Assembly: GCA_020226215.1 (NCBI GenBank)
Contig: CM035235.1
Coordinates: 65,931,283 to 65,995,282, forward strand
Source of the DNA: Sindora glabra
Lineage: Eukaryota > Streptophyta > Magnoliopsida > Fabales > Fabaceae
Reading direction: 5' to 3'
Length of the DNA: 64,000 nucleotides
The position numbers and the translations under genes were made by a program. This document shows positions 1-12,700 of this stretch, in pieces. The first letter of the stretch is position 1. The number at the start of each line of letters is the position of its first letter. The notes under the pieces are model-generated. The model did no database searches and was not told the origin of the DNA. It saw only the letters and a program-made list of their open reading frames with translations.

Positions 1-2160
1 AAACATTAAAAGTGAGATAAAGGAGACTATCCTGAATAAATGTGGTTTCTTTTAATTAGATGATCTAAGCAAACATTTAGGTATTCCAATTATACACAAG
101 GAGATGAGTAGACATACTTACTCTCTCTAGTGAAGAAAATTCAATATAAGTTCTCTGGATATAAGATAAAATGCTTATCAATGGTAGGTAGAGTTGTTTT
201 AGCCAAATTGATTTTAGGATCCATTCTAATTTATACTATGTAATTAATTATGATTCTTACTATTACTATTAAGGAAATTGAAAAAAAATTCAAAGAAATT
301 TTATTTAGGGTCATGAAGCTAATGTATGTAAGCTTCATATCATATATTAAGGAGTTTTTTTTATCAATATAAGAAGTATGCAAGGTTGGGATTTTATAAT
401 CTTAAATACATGAATGCTACATGTATCATGAAATTGCTATGAAAGTTGGTGACTAGTGAGGAAAGCCTATGGATTATTGCAATGAAAGGTAAATATCAAA
501 GGAATTATGATTAGAAGAGTGGGGTAGGAATGTAATAGCTAGATTCTTATTTATGGAAAGGCTTTTGTAAGCTTTGGCCTAAAGTTCCTATTGGTGTCAA
601 TAAATAGATTAATAATGGGGAGAATACTTCATTTTAGATAGACTTTTGGGTTAGAGAAGATATTTTAGTTAACTTGGTTGAAGGAGAGATTCTAGATTAG
701 TTCAAGAAGGTTACAGTGGCGGACTTCATTTTGGAGAATGAAGAATAAGATTTAAGAGTTTATAAAACAATGGCTTCCTTTGTCCATTGTATTACACATA
801 ACAACTATTCCTCCTTCAAAAGAAGAACTAAGTAATGATTTTACACAAAACAATTATTCCTCATTCGAAAGAAGAACTAGGTAATGATTATCTAAGTTGG
901 AAAACATCTAGTAATGGGTCATTTTCTGTGAATACTATTTATTTCCACCTATAAGAACAAGAGACAAATGAACTAGAAGTTGTGCAAAGAAAGTTATGGA
1001 GGATTCCCACTCTAGAATGTGGTAAACTATTTTTATGGCAATGTTATCATTGCAACATAATAACAAATGGGTATCGATCTTAAAGGGGTTGGGGCTTGCT
1101 TAATGTGCTATTTGTAATGCTCTCATGGAAGATGTTTTTCATGTTATTCAAGATTGAGAAAGCATTCATAAAATCTAGTTTAGGTTGCTACAAAGAAGTA
1201 AAAATCCTTTTTGCTCTCAAGGAAGGGAGTGGTTCGATCTTAACATGGAAGGTAGCTTAGGAAAAGAAAATAGGGGTGGATTGGTGCATAGTTTGGAGTA
1301 TTACAGTGTAGTGCTATTGGGAGTGGAGAAATGTTGTGGTTTTTGGGACAAAACATGGGATGCCACACGATGATGTTCATTATATCTTGTCCTTTGCTTG
1401 TAATGTTTCTAGTAAAGACATCGGAGTCCTATAAATCCAAGTATAGGTTAATCATTTGAATGATTGGATAAAGCTTAATCTTGATGGAGCTTCCAAGCAT
1501 AATCTAGATGTTATAGAATATGGTAAAATATTATAGGATAATGAAGAAAGATGAATTTATGGTTTCTTTAGAAATTTGGGAATTTATTCATCCTTTAGTG
1601 TTAAGTTTTGAGAAGTCTTTCATTGATTATCCTTAACATGGAGTCTTGGAATTAGAGAGCTTATTTTGAAGATAGATTTAAAACAAATTGTGGATATACT
1701 CATAAATGAAAACTTCGTTCAAATTAAGCATTCTTCTCTTACAAAGCGGTGTAGTGCTTTAATTCATTAGGAATGGAAAGTTGTGATTCAGGGGAATTCT
1801 ACGGTACCCCCGGGGTTTCAAACCCGGGGTGATGTGGTGCATTGTGGACTATTGGATGAGATTACCAAAATTCTTAGTAATCTCATCCAATGGCTTGTAT
1901 TGTGCCACGTCACCCCGGGTTTGAAACCCCCCGGGGTACCGTAGCAAGCACCTGTGATTCAATATACATGTAGAGAAAGAAACAAATATACTGATTGGTC
2001 AGCAAAATTTAGCTTGAATCATGATTTTGGATTACAAGGAGATTGCTCAAGAGAGTTTTAATAGTTTACTTTTTGATGTTATTTTTGGAATTCTTATTAT
2101 TCGTACAATCTGTGTGTAATTTTTTTTAGCTTCAGCCCTTTTTATTTATTACAAAAAATA
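1..2160 (+). mobile_element. Decayed L1-type LINE (non-LTR retrotransposon), 3' half
   Basis: Conceptual translation in shifting + frames gives the ordered C-terminal signatures of plant L1-type LINE ORF2. The reverse-transcriptase tail comes first (DDLSKHLGIPIIH near 60-105, then LAKLILGSILIYTM near 198-240). A zinc-binding reverse-transcriptase region follows (FLWQCYHCN near 1030; CLMCYLCNALMEDVFHVIQ near 1098-1155), then an RNase H start (LNLDGASKHN near 1470) and an RNase H tail (RERNKYTDW near 1975). It ends in a T-rich 3' region and a short A-run near 2150. Many stops and frameshifts show it is dead. The 5' part lies outside the window. A 162 bp MITE interrupts it at 1791-1952. Confidence 0.85.
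1791..1952. mobile_element. Foldback MITE, copy 1, with 9 bp target-site duplication
   Basis: The element is flanked by the perfect 9 bp direct repeat TGTGATTCA (1782-1790 and 1953-1961). The terminal inverted repeats pair GGGGAATTCTACGGTACC at the left with the reverse complement of GGTACCGTAGCAAGCACC at the right. The inner arms continue as a CCCGGGTTTGAAACC-type segment and an inner stem GGATGAGATTAC / GTAATCTCATCC, so nearly the whole element can fold into one hairpin. A 9 bp duplication is typical of Mutator-type transposition. It sits inside a LINE and is therefore younger than that LINE. A diverged relative lies at 50103-50275. Confidence 0.88.
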
Positions 2161-5100
2161 ACTTATCTATATAATTTAATTTTTTTTAGAAGTTTAGGGA
2201 GCTGAGCCACATCCCTTTCTAACTATATTAAGCCCTTGCCCTGCAAATCCTTGTGTATTCTGCCCCTTTATTTGGATTTACAAAACAAGGCATACAAAAG
2301 AAGAAAACGTTAAGAATAAATTTTTTAGTATTTAAATGCAGTAAAAAATTTTAAGTTATATGGAAGTCCTGGTGGAAGAGCTAACCGTAGTCAATAGTTT
2401 TCAAACTCCCCAGAAATTTACTAGTTGTCGGAGGGATATTAGTTTTTCAGGATATATATTAACTTATCATCTTTCTTGTCTTCAGTTCTATGCATAACGG
2501 GGAAAAAAATTATGTTAAAAGGAAGGGAGCTTATATTTTTTATAGAGGCATCTCAGCAATCATTAAAATTTTTTTTCACTGATTGGGTGTGAATAGTAAA
2601 ATTTTTTGTAATTTTAAAAATATCTTTTTATAAGATTTATCAAATAGTTTTATTAATTTATAATAAAAAATTTATTATTTAATGAATTAATTTTTTTATT
2701 TTTCATACATTTCAATCAAATTATAAAAGACAACATTTTTATCTATTTTCTATATAGTTAAATAAAAATAATTTTTATATATATTCTTTCCTTTTTTTGT
2801 GTAACTTTAACTATTTTTTTTTCTTTTGCGATGTGATAAACGATTATACAGAGAACCATATGATTCGAATAAGAAATAATTTCTTATGAGAAAATTAAAA
2901 TTTTTAATAAATAATTTTTTATATGATTTTTTTGAAAAATATATAAAATTATTTAATTAATACTAAGAAAATAATATTTCTAGATAAGTAATATCTTATA
3001 TTTTATTTAGTTTAATTTTAAAATTTTTAAGAAATGTTAACAAAATTACTATTAAAATTTTAATATTAATATAATATTAATTAATAAATTTTAATTATTA
3101 TTAATTAAAATTTATGAAAATAATTTTATTTTTATAATTATAAATAATATAAAAATAAAATTTTCTTATAAAAAATAAATAAATAATTTTTTTAAATTTT
3201 TTTATAATTTATTAGATAATAAAGAACTAAATAACTCACTTCTACTTATTTATCAGAAAGATAAAATTTCCCGTCAGCCAAAAACGACCCAAGTTAGAAT
3301 ATGTCCTTTACGCGTTTGCCAAAAGGAGAAAGTCAAACTGCCATAAGGGCGGAAGTGACACATCCGTTTGAAAATCTGCCAAACTTATCTTAAACAGCTG
3401 AACCTCGATTCACTTCACTCATTGACTTGACTAGAAACAGGAAACTCTTATTGTGCAGGACAAGACAGGGTACTGCTCCAAGCAAAACAATTTAACTTAA
3501 AAAGATTTTATTTTTTTTAACGGTTAAATTATTAATTCATATAATATTCGATATTTATTTTTAAAGATTTTATATTTTTTATTATATTTAAAATTTAATT
3601 ATTAATTCTTTTATATATATATGCTTAATACTTTAACTACTTTTAGACATTAAAAAAATAGACTTCCACTTCTACACAGTGCAATATTTCCTTTTCTTTT
3701 AAATGCGAAATTAACAGTAATATTTCACTCTATTTACAAAAATATTAACCACTACACGTTCAAAATCTCCTTGCACAAGCTTCCGCTCGAAGAGGGTGGA
3801 CTAGCATCACAGGAAGTAATGGTCTCGTCCTTACTTTTATTTTGGGTGAATTACATTAATCGTTTTTGAAATATGATTTAATTATATTCGTTATCATTTA
3901 GTTTTTAAAATTATATATATTAAATTTCTATTCATTCTTTCACTATTATAAAATATAATAATTTTGACTATTTAATTGTAATTTCTTTTTAAGATTGTTT
4001 TTAATGATTGGAAGATAATTTTTTAATTTTTTTATATAAAAGTGTCTTTTTTCAAGAATGAAAATACATAAATTTATAATTTCTTTAAAAAGTAGATTTT
4101 TATATAAAAACAAAAAATAATCTTCCAATTATTAAAAATAATAATAGAAAAATAATTATAATTAAAAAATTAAAATTATTATATGTTATAATAATAAAAG
4201 AATAAAAATAAATATATATAATTTTAAAAATAAAAAATATTAAATATAATTAAATCAAACATCAAAGATAATTTTCATTCTTCCTTTGTAAATTGGGAGG
4301 TTACGAGTGTACTCCCAAGAGAAAGAAAGTATAGGTATTTACCATCTTACCCTAGTACTGAATGCTGATTCTATTTGTATTTTAATATTATGATTAAGTA
4401 ATTTTTAAAATTTTAGTAATAAATAATTTATTTATTAAAATATATATGAATATAATGTTAAAATTTTTAATATTACTATAAAATTATAAATATTTTTCAG
4501 GAGAAGAATGTACGGACTATTTTCCTTTTACATGTGGATGCTACTATAAAAAATGCTAATAGCATTTGCATAATGGTATTTTGTCAACCGAGAGGCAGTT
4601 TTAAAATTGTAAGCGGAACTTTCTGATAAACTATGCAGCTCCGGGGGAGTGGGGCGGGGGCCGTAGGCGGTCTCGACTACGTTCGAGTGAATTTATCTAA
4701 ATTTGAAATTTACTTTATATTTAAATAAGTTAAAGATTTTAATTTAATTGAAATTAAATTAAATTTAATAATTATTTGATTTAATTTAATAATTCATTTA
4801 ATTAAATCAACTAAATTAAAATTTTAAGTAAATAAATTTAAATAAAAAAATTAACTCAATTCTTATTAATAATATACTAATTAGATTCATTCGAATCATT
4901 TAGTATAAAATAATTTAAAAAATTAATATTTAAATTCATTTAAATATATTATGTCATATGTAATATTATAATTATTATTAAAAATATATTTATATATAAT
5001 TAATTTATTGAATTTATTTATAAATTAAATTGATTATAAATCAAACTTAAATTTAACTTGATTTATGATTTAATTTAAGGAATTAATTTTTGAGTTAAAT

Positions 5101-5750
5101 TATAAATGATTTACGGTTGGCTGGTTTCAGTTTTAACACAGAGGAAACTTAAATTTATTCAGCCAAACATCGATTCAAACAAAACACTCCAAATAAATTG
5201 TAATAACGAACCAAGTTAATCGGAAGTATGACTCCAGATTCGAGACTTGATTTTGCAGCTGGGGTCTACTGCTTTAAACTCACCTCGTTTTCTTGCTTCA
5301 GGGGCCGCACTCGACTACCAAATTTTCCAAACGAGCACAGTGAGTGGGCCCTTGGATCGGTCGACACACACCTGGGCCTTTCAACTTCGACAAGAAATTT
5401 TAATTAGTAAAAAATTAATGATATGTTACTTATGTAATAATTATTATTAGATTAGATGTGATTGCTAATTAAATTTAGAAAGAGGATATAGTACATTACC
5501 GAGTCAGTGCTAGTAATGTACTGGCACACCACCTATATTTAATTATTAATTAAATTAAAATTTATATATTTAATTATTGATTATAATTGAATGATACATT
5601 GGTATACTTGTTATATTAATAATAATGAATAATAATTTTTTTAATTTATATTTTTTTAAAATTAAATATAATATGTTTTATAATAATATATTTATAGTAA
5701 TTCAATTAAATGATATATCAATACACCAGCATTTCCATCTGTTAATACGT
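2161..5750. other. AT-rich intergenic region, no gene seen
   Basis: This stretch is mostly long A/T tracts with no reading frame I can support. Two parts are less AT-rich: 3270-3480, and a short GC-rich patch at about 4640-4690 with G-runs. A perfect 10 bp inverted repeat (AGTACATTAC / GTAATGTACT) lies at 5490-5522. A 60-codon open stretch on - at 3946-4128 is low-complexity and not credible as a gene. Confidence 0.6.
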
Positions 5751-5777
5751 TTTTGACGGGTTTATTTCCTTTCCCGC

Positions 5778-5786
5778 TATAAATAT
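5778..5786 (+). promoter_or_regulatory. Probable TATA box of the receptor kinase gene
   Basis: TATAAATAT lies 78 bases upstream of the chosen ATG at 5864, after a C/T-rich stretch. The expected transcription start would be near 5810. That makes the in-frame ATG at 5807 an unlikely start codon and supports 5864. Confidence 0.6.
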
Positions 5787-5863
5787 CAGCCTTTCACTGC
5801 TGGAATTTGCAGTCTCTCTTGAGAAAGATTGGATCATCAAATTTCATTCTTACAGATTTGGAG

Positions 5864-6005
5864 ATGAACAGCGCATACAAACTGATTATCGTTTTAACAG
5901 TCTATCCTTCATTGATTATTACTCTGATAACCAATGCAAGACATGCTGCTGCTGCTGCTAAGCACACTCAGCGGGCTGACAGGAAGCTCCACACTGATGA
6001 TTCAG
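5864..6005 (+). other. Receptor kinase exon 1: signal peptide
   Basis: The exon encodes MNSAYKL followed by a hydrophobic run to about residue 27, then an alanine run and a polar stretch ending in phase 1 at a GGTAAAT donor. The hydrophobic N-terminus is a secretory signal. The ATG at 5864 was chosen because the signal starts there and because an earlier in-frame ATG at 5807 is about where transcription should begin. Intron 1 (6006-7650) has no coding sequence. Confidence 0.75.
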
Positions 6006-6745
6006 GTAAATACACCAATTTCTTGTTTTACTGCTGCTATAGTTTTGTATTATGCCTTTTATTTCATTATTTGTTATTACATAGTTGAGTCAAGGATAGA
6101 TTATATATTAAGAGTTTATTTATTTCCTGAGAAAAAATTTATTTTCTATAAACTATTTTGTAACTTTCCTAATAGCAAGTGAAAAATTAATTAAAATAGG
6201 AAGCAAACACTGATGAGCAGAAAATGATAACGAGTGTTCGATAAATAATTAATTTTTCTTTATCAACTTTTAATTTACTGAAGTTATTTTAGCTAATTGA
6301 ATTTGATGAATCAGTAGATGCTGTTTTCAAACGGCTACTAGTTGGATGTTCTCAAATTATACAAGGACAAATTACATTCTTCTCTCTTGCAGTTTGGAGT
6401 AAATACAACCTCTACTCTCTCCATTTTGACAAATTTCATCAAATGCCCTTTGACTAACAGTGAAAAATTGGCATGAACGGTTGAGAAAATTTTTGACTAT
6501 TATGTCCTTAATTTTGCTTTACGCGCAAAAGCCCTTTTTGAATGTTTTGTTATCTGCTTTACGCTCAAAAGCCCTTTTTAGATGTCTTGTTATCTGCTTT
6601 CAGTCTTCAACATAAACCAAGAACTCATTTTTTCTGATTTTTCATGCCTCATTTTTTCTCTTTTTTTTTTTTTTTTTTCTTATGGCTGCTCTTCGATCGT
6701 CATTGGTATGGCTTTAAAGCGAGAAAGATGCTTACGGATGGTGAG

Positions 6746-6780
<35 letters not shown>

Positions 6781-9700
6781 GGTAGAAAGCAGTAAATTTT
6801 GCAAAAAAGTTCCAGGGCAGTTGAAATGCGGAAAAAGATGAGGGTTTCTGCAGAAAAAAAGTAGAAAATAAAGGGAAAAAATGAATCAGAAAAAAGCGGG
6901 GAACAATACTTATGGGGTCTGGGCATTTTGAAACAAGGTAATAGAAGAAACAAAAATAAAGGAAAAAAAATAGAACGCGAGAAAAATTTGTATAAAATTA
7001 AACTTAAAAGCACACTTACTTCACATAAATTACTTGTAATAATAGGAATAAATTTTAAATCCTCCATCGCTAAAATTAAAATTTTATTAAAATCCATTAA
7101 ATAACCACTTTAATAAAAAATATAGTTTAAAAATTTAATTATTGAATCAAAACTCTAATTTAATATAAAACTCTATGAGTATAATATTCATAAACTACAT
7201 TCAATCATAGAGTACGGAAGATAATTGATTAAGTATGAAATAATGTTTATTTTTATTTACAGGAAAAATATTAATTTTAATGGACAAAAACAATAATATT
7301 TAGTGTTATGTTTTTGACATGTATGGAGAAAATTTGCATTGATGTAGACTTCTACATCTGGAAAAAAATTATGTTTTTTAATTTTTATTAAAAATTGTAA
7401 TAAAATTTTTTGAGCATTATTTAATGCAAATGATAAAGTTACAATTTATTGTGTATTTATTATGTGCAAAATTTATACACAACTAAAATTTTTATGAAAA
7501 AGTCGTAAATTTTTATATAAAATATTATAACTTTTATTATTTTTATTTCTAAAAATCATAAACTTTTCGAGTTCTTTTGCAAAGTATACTCCATTGTTAA
7601 GGGTCAATGAATACATATTTGAAGGTCTTATCCTAGCTTACTCTTTTCAGTAAAACCAGAGTTCATAGGCATCGATTGTGGGGCTTCTGAGGATTACATA
7701 GATGAAGCAACAGGCCTTTGGTACCAAACAGACAAAAACTTCATAGAAACAGGAATCAATCATGACGTAGTTTCTATTACCTATGTCAATCCTTTCCACG
7801 GACCAATGAAGACAGTGAGAAGCTTTCCAGAAGGAGACCGGAATTGTTACACTCTGAAACCCAAACTAGGCAAGAATAACACCTATAACATCCGAGCTCT
7901 GTTTTCATATGGAAACTATGACTACAAAAATCAAACTCCAACTTTCGATTTGTACATTGGAGCCAACTATTTTACTACAGTTGGTATGGAATATGCAAGT
8001 CGAGTGATGCATTATGATATGGTCTATCATTCTTCAGCAGACATCATACAAGTTTGTCTTGTAAACACCGGACTTGGAACACCTTTCATCTCTTTGTTGG
8101 AATTGCAGAGCATGAATAGCAACAATTCAATTTATTCAAACTACTCTTCTTCCCTTCCGTTGGCTTCTTGGGGGGGAGGACAATTTGATGTTGGCGCCTC
8201 CGATATCACGCCACATCCATCCAGGTATTGACTGCTTTGAATTTTCCATTTATCTTTCTGTTGTCTGAATCCTCTCTTTTGTTTTGTTTTTCATTTTTAT
8301 TTTTATAGTAACTGTTAAAAAGATATACATATGCTATAGAATGCTTCCTAATTAGTGACTGTAAGGGAGAAAGTTGGAATCCTCTCTCTTTCATTCTCAT
8401 TGAGTCCAATTCTTTCATATTATCTCCTCAGCATTATAAGAAAATGAATGAAAAATGGTAAAGGATTTTTTTCTTCACCTTAGCTTCATTTTTTTTATGG
8501 AAAGCAATTCAAGAATGAGGATCCAATAATTATGTTGGAAGATATTTTTTATGAAAAAAAATCCCGTTCGGCTTCAATTGAATTTTTTATTGTTAAATTA
8601 TTTTTTTAATTTTAAAGTGAATAAATCAAACAAAAATCATGAATTTCAATTTAAAAAAGATAATTTAATGATGAAAATATCCAACCTTCTAATGTCATAT
8701 TTGATATGAATGGAATGAAATTGAATGGAATAGAATAACTACTCTATAATTATGTTTGATATATTTAGGAATGGAATGAGCATTTCATTCATTATGTATT
8801 GGTACAACAAATTTTGTAGGAATGAAATAAAAAGAAAAGGTGCCTATGATAATAATACTTTTAAAAATATAAAGAAAGTATAAAATTGAAATCATATTTA
8901 TATGATAGATTGTATTATCATTTTTTCTTTATTATACTTTTTCTGTAATTGAACATAAATCACAATTATTAATATTATAATTAACAAATGATTTTCTATT
9001 ATAAAGTCAAAAAATTAATTAATTGATTTTTTCATATCAAAATTTTTATTTATTATGAATATAAAGTATTTCATTTAATTTTTATTGTTAAAAATAAAAT
9101 TACTAAATTTTTTAATAATATAATATTGAAAATAAACATTATTTTATTATTTATTAATAAGAAGTAATATTAGGATATATGTAAGATATATAGGGGTAAG
9201 ACTAAAAAAAATTCATTCCACAATAATGAAATAACCATTACTATCACTTTTCATATAGAATGGAGGTTTTATTGTTTGATAAAATGATCGTTTCCTAAAG
9301 AATGGAAATTTTTAGTACTTGTACTTATTAAACAAATTTTTTCTATTCTATTCCACTTTTTCATATCAAATATGCTATAAAAGGTTGAACTTTCTACAGA
9401 ACTACCCTTTAGCATATAAAATATTTTCATTATCTTAATATTTTATAGGAAAAGATGTGTTACACTATCAAATCTTAATATCACTTTTCATATAGAATCG
9501 AAGGTTTTATTGTTTAATAAAATGGCCTGTTTCCTAAAGAATAGAAATTTTTAGTACTTGTACTTATTCAAACAAATTTTTTCTATCCTATTCCATTTTT
9601 TCATATCAAATATGCTATAAAAGGTTGAACTTTTCTATCAAACTTACCCTTTAGTATATAAAATATTTTCCATTATCTTAATATTTTATAGGGAAAGATG

Positions 9701-12700
9701 TGTTACACTATCAAATCTTACTATAAATTAAGTTTGCTTTTTTAAAAAGTTAAATTTGACATATTATATGATAATAAATTAATAATTAAATTAACTTTAT
9801 TTTTTAAAAAACTTAAATCTGGACATATTATATGATAATAATTAATAATTAGATATGATAGTTACTAGTATACCATTGCGTTGGTGGTACACTACAATAA
9901 TTTCCTATTTTATAATTATATTCTTACAAAAGTTGTTAAAAGAAAAATTATAAGTTAAATTTTTGAAAAAATGAAGCTAGATTAAACTTCATCATAATGA
10001 GTAAACTATAATAATTGGCCTCTCATTTATAAAGGTGATAGTTATTATATTCTTTAAATTTGATAATTAATATTATTATTCATTTATTTTTATTTTATTA
10101 TAATTATTTATTTCTTTATTTACTTACAATGTTAAAATAACAAATATTAAAATAAATTGTTAAATTTTACTTTAATAATAGTTAAATATATATTTATTTG
10201 TTGTTATATTCTTTATTTTTATTATTTATTTAGTGTTACTAGTAAAAGTTGGAACAATAATTATAACGGATTAATATAATAAAATTGATTATAAAATTTG
10301 AAAATCTTTTGAAAATTGGTACGTAGAACATGAGTGACAATACTCCATCCGTAGCGTGTATATTTCTTCCCAACTTGTATCCTTTCTATCAATTTTGTAC
10401 CCATGTACAAGTGCTAGGCCGCGGCAGCCGTTGAACTTGAGAATTTCAATTTCAAAATTCCTGTAATGTAAAATGCAGGTACAAGGATGATCCCTACCAC
10501 CGCACATGGTTCTTGATGCTAAGTTGGAGACCTGATAATTGGTTTTCCCTGAATGCATCTGAAGATACAATTACTGAATTCGGCGATTCTGCCTATAAGC
10601 TCCCATCAGCAGTATTAAAGACTGCGGTGCAGCCAGCTAATCTTTCTTCCAGCTTAGCTTTGAATTGGACTTACAGTTCATCTGAGGAATTTCTTGTGTA
10701 CCTTCACTTTGCTGAAATCCAGAAGCTGCCAAAAGGCCACAAGAGAATAATCAATGTGAGTTTTGGTGATTTAGATTCACCTGCAGAGATTGTAACCCTA
10801 GAATACTTGAAGCCAATCACACTGAGTCCTAAGAAGCCAATTAAAGGGAAGGTCACTTTTACAATTAGGGCAGCCGCAGGATCCGATGCTCCGCCTATAC
10901 TTAATGCCTTTGAAGCTTTCTAATTTGGATCCACAGCCTAATTCACTAACTGATGAAGCAGATGGTAATTTTGCTTTCATTTTTCTCTTTAAAATTTTCT
11001 TTTCTTGTTATAGGATGCCAGTAATTTCAACTGGATGGGGATTTCTTTTTTTTCCTGTTGTAAATGCAGTTGATGCCATCCTGGAAATCAAACGTTCTTA
11101 TGGGATCTCCAGAATCAATTGGCAAGGAGATCCATGTGCTCCAATTCCACCAACCTTTCCATGGGATGGTCTGAATTGCAGCTCTGATAAGATTCCAAGG
11201 ATAATTTCTTTGTAAGTAGTAGTACTGCATAGCTATTGACATAATGTCACTAACATTGCAATGCTAAATTGATTGCTTGAACAAGTATGAAAAATGGATA
11301 CTATGAAATGTCATGCGTCGTGTACGAATCTGATACATACTAGAACTAGTGCAAATAATCTATGGATATGTATTGTGAATTTTATCTTCAAATAAAGAAA
11401 CGTAGGTTTGCCTCCCATGTCATACAGAAAATTACACTGATCTTTCCTTTAGTTTGAAAGCTTACACATTATTCCAATAAAGCATGTTTCATTGGGGTTA
11501 TCTGATATAACAGAATATTTCTTAGATATTTGTTCATCAATCAATCAAGAGTATAATTTTTAGATCAAATAATGTTTATATATTACCTCCAAAGTAAAAC
11601 TAGTCTTTTGTGAAACCTAATTAGAAACTAACAAGAAAAATCTGTAGCTCCTTGTTTTTCTCTCTCTTAACGTGCACTAAAATTTGAAGGAAAAAAATGT
11701 TTTTCATCGAAGGAATTTAATGGTTGCCATTGAAAGTGAGATTATAGGTCTCCAATCTACCACTCTCCTTTACTGCTTCTCAATGTTTTGTGTTTTATTT
11801 AGCATATCTAAGCTAGAATGTTTTGGTCTAAGGCACAAATTTTTGATATTTGCTCATGATTCTTTGGCTTATTTGTTATGTGCAACTTTTTTTGATCTAT
11901 TTATTAGGTGTGAGCAGACATTTGTGCTGATTTTTTCCTTAGATATGAGTCTTGTTGTTGTTTTTATTTTGTTAATTTCTCATATATGAACATGATTTTT
12001 GCAGTTCCATTTTCAAGAAATGAGCTAAAATTTTTTCTTCTATGATAAGAATTTTTTTTTCTTGTTATGTGAAATTTTTTGTTTGATTTTTCATACCTCA
12101 TGAAATGACGTGTTGATAAAACTACCATTACTGTGAAGAATTTTACTCTGGAAAACATGTACTTGTTTTCAAGGTAAAAGACTAAAAATGTTGTGCTTAT
12201 TTTCAATGTTGCTCTCAAGCATCTTTTGATGAAGAAGAAAAAAAACTTGTTCTTATTTACGGTGGGTATATTTTGGAATGCCATAATTTTCTTCTACTAC
12301 TTAGCATGCTTAGTGGTCAATGGCATGAAATGCTACCTTGATATTTTTTTCTTCTTCAATGTTCTAGTCTCAACCCCACAACATTGAGTATGTGTTAAGT
12401 AGCTTGCTACTCACATTGCACTTGGGTTACAGTACTCATACAAGCATCAAAGGGCTTGACTTTTTATTTAGATGCACTATACATCATAGCTTGAATTACT
12501 AACTAATAGCTCGCATGCTAAGGGAGATTGCTTTTCTCTTCATTGTAATGAGTTCAATTCTGGTAGGGGCATTCAGTGGAATCAATTTCACTGCATGCAT
12601 AAGCTGAAAGTGTCAGGTCCGCCCTCGGACTTTCCTTCAAGACTAGTTCATGCTTGCTAAGAATTGAGGGATTGGTCAGTTTTCAAATTACCAAAAAAGT

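Noticed and set aside
5807..5863. Upstream in-frame ATG for the receptor kinase
   Set aside because: It lies about where transcription should start after the TATA box, and the signal peptide begins at the ATG at 5864.
6732..7097. 121-codon open frame on -
   Set aside because: It follows the GA/CT microsatellite and A-rich intron DNA; no protein-like composition.
10886..11215. Open frame reading through exon 3 end, intron 3 and exon 4
   Set aside because: It includes intron sequence; its two informative parts are the shifted end of exon 3 and exon 4.
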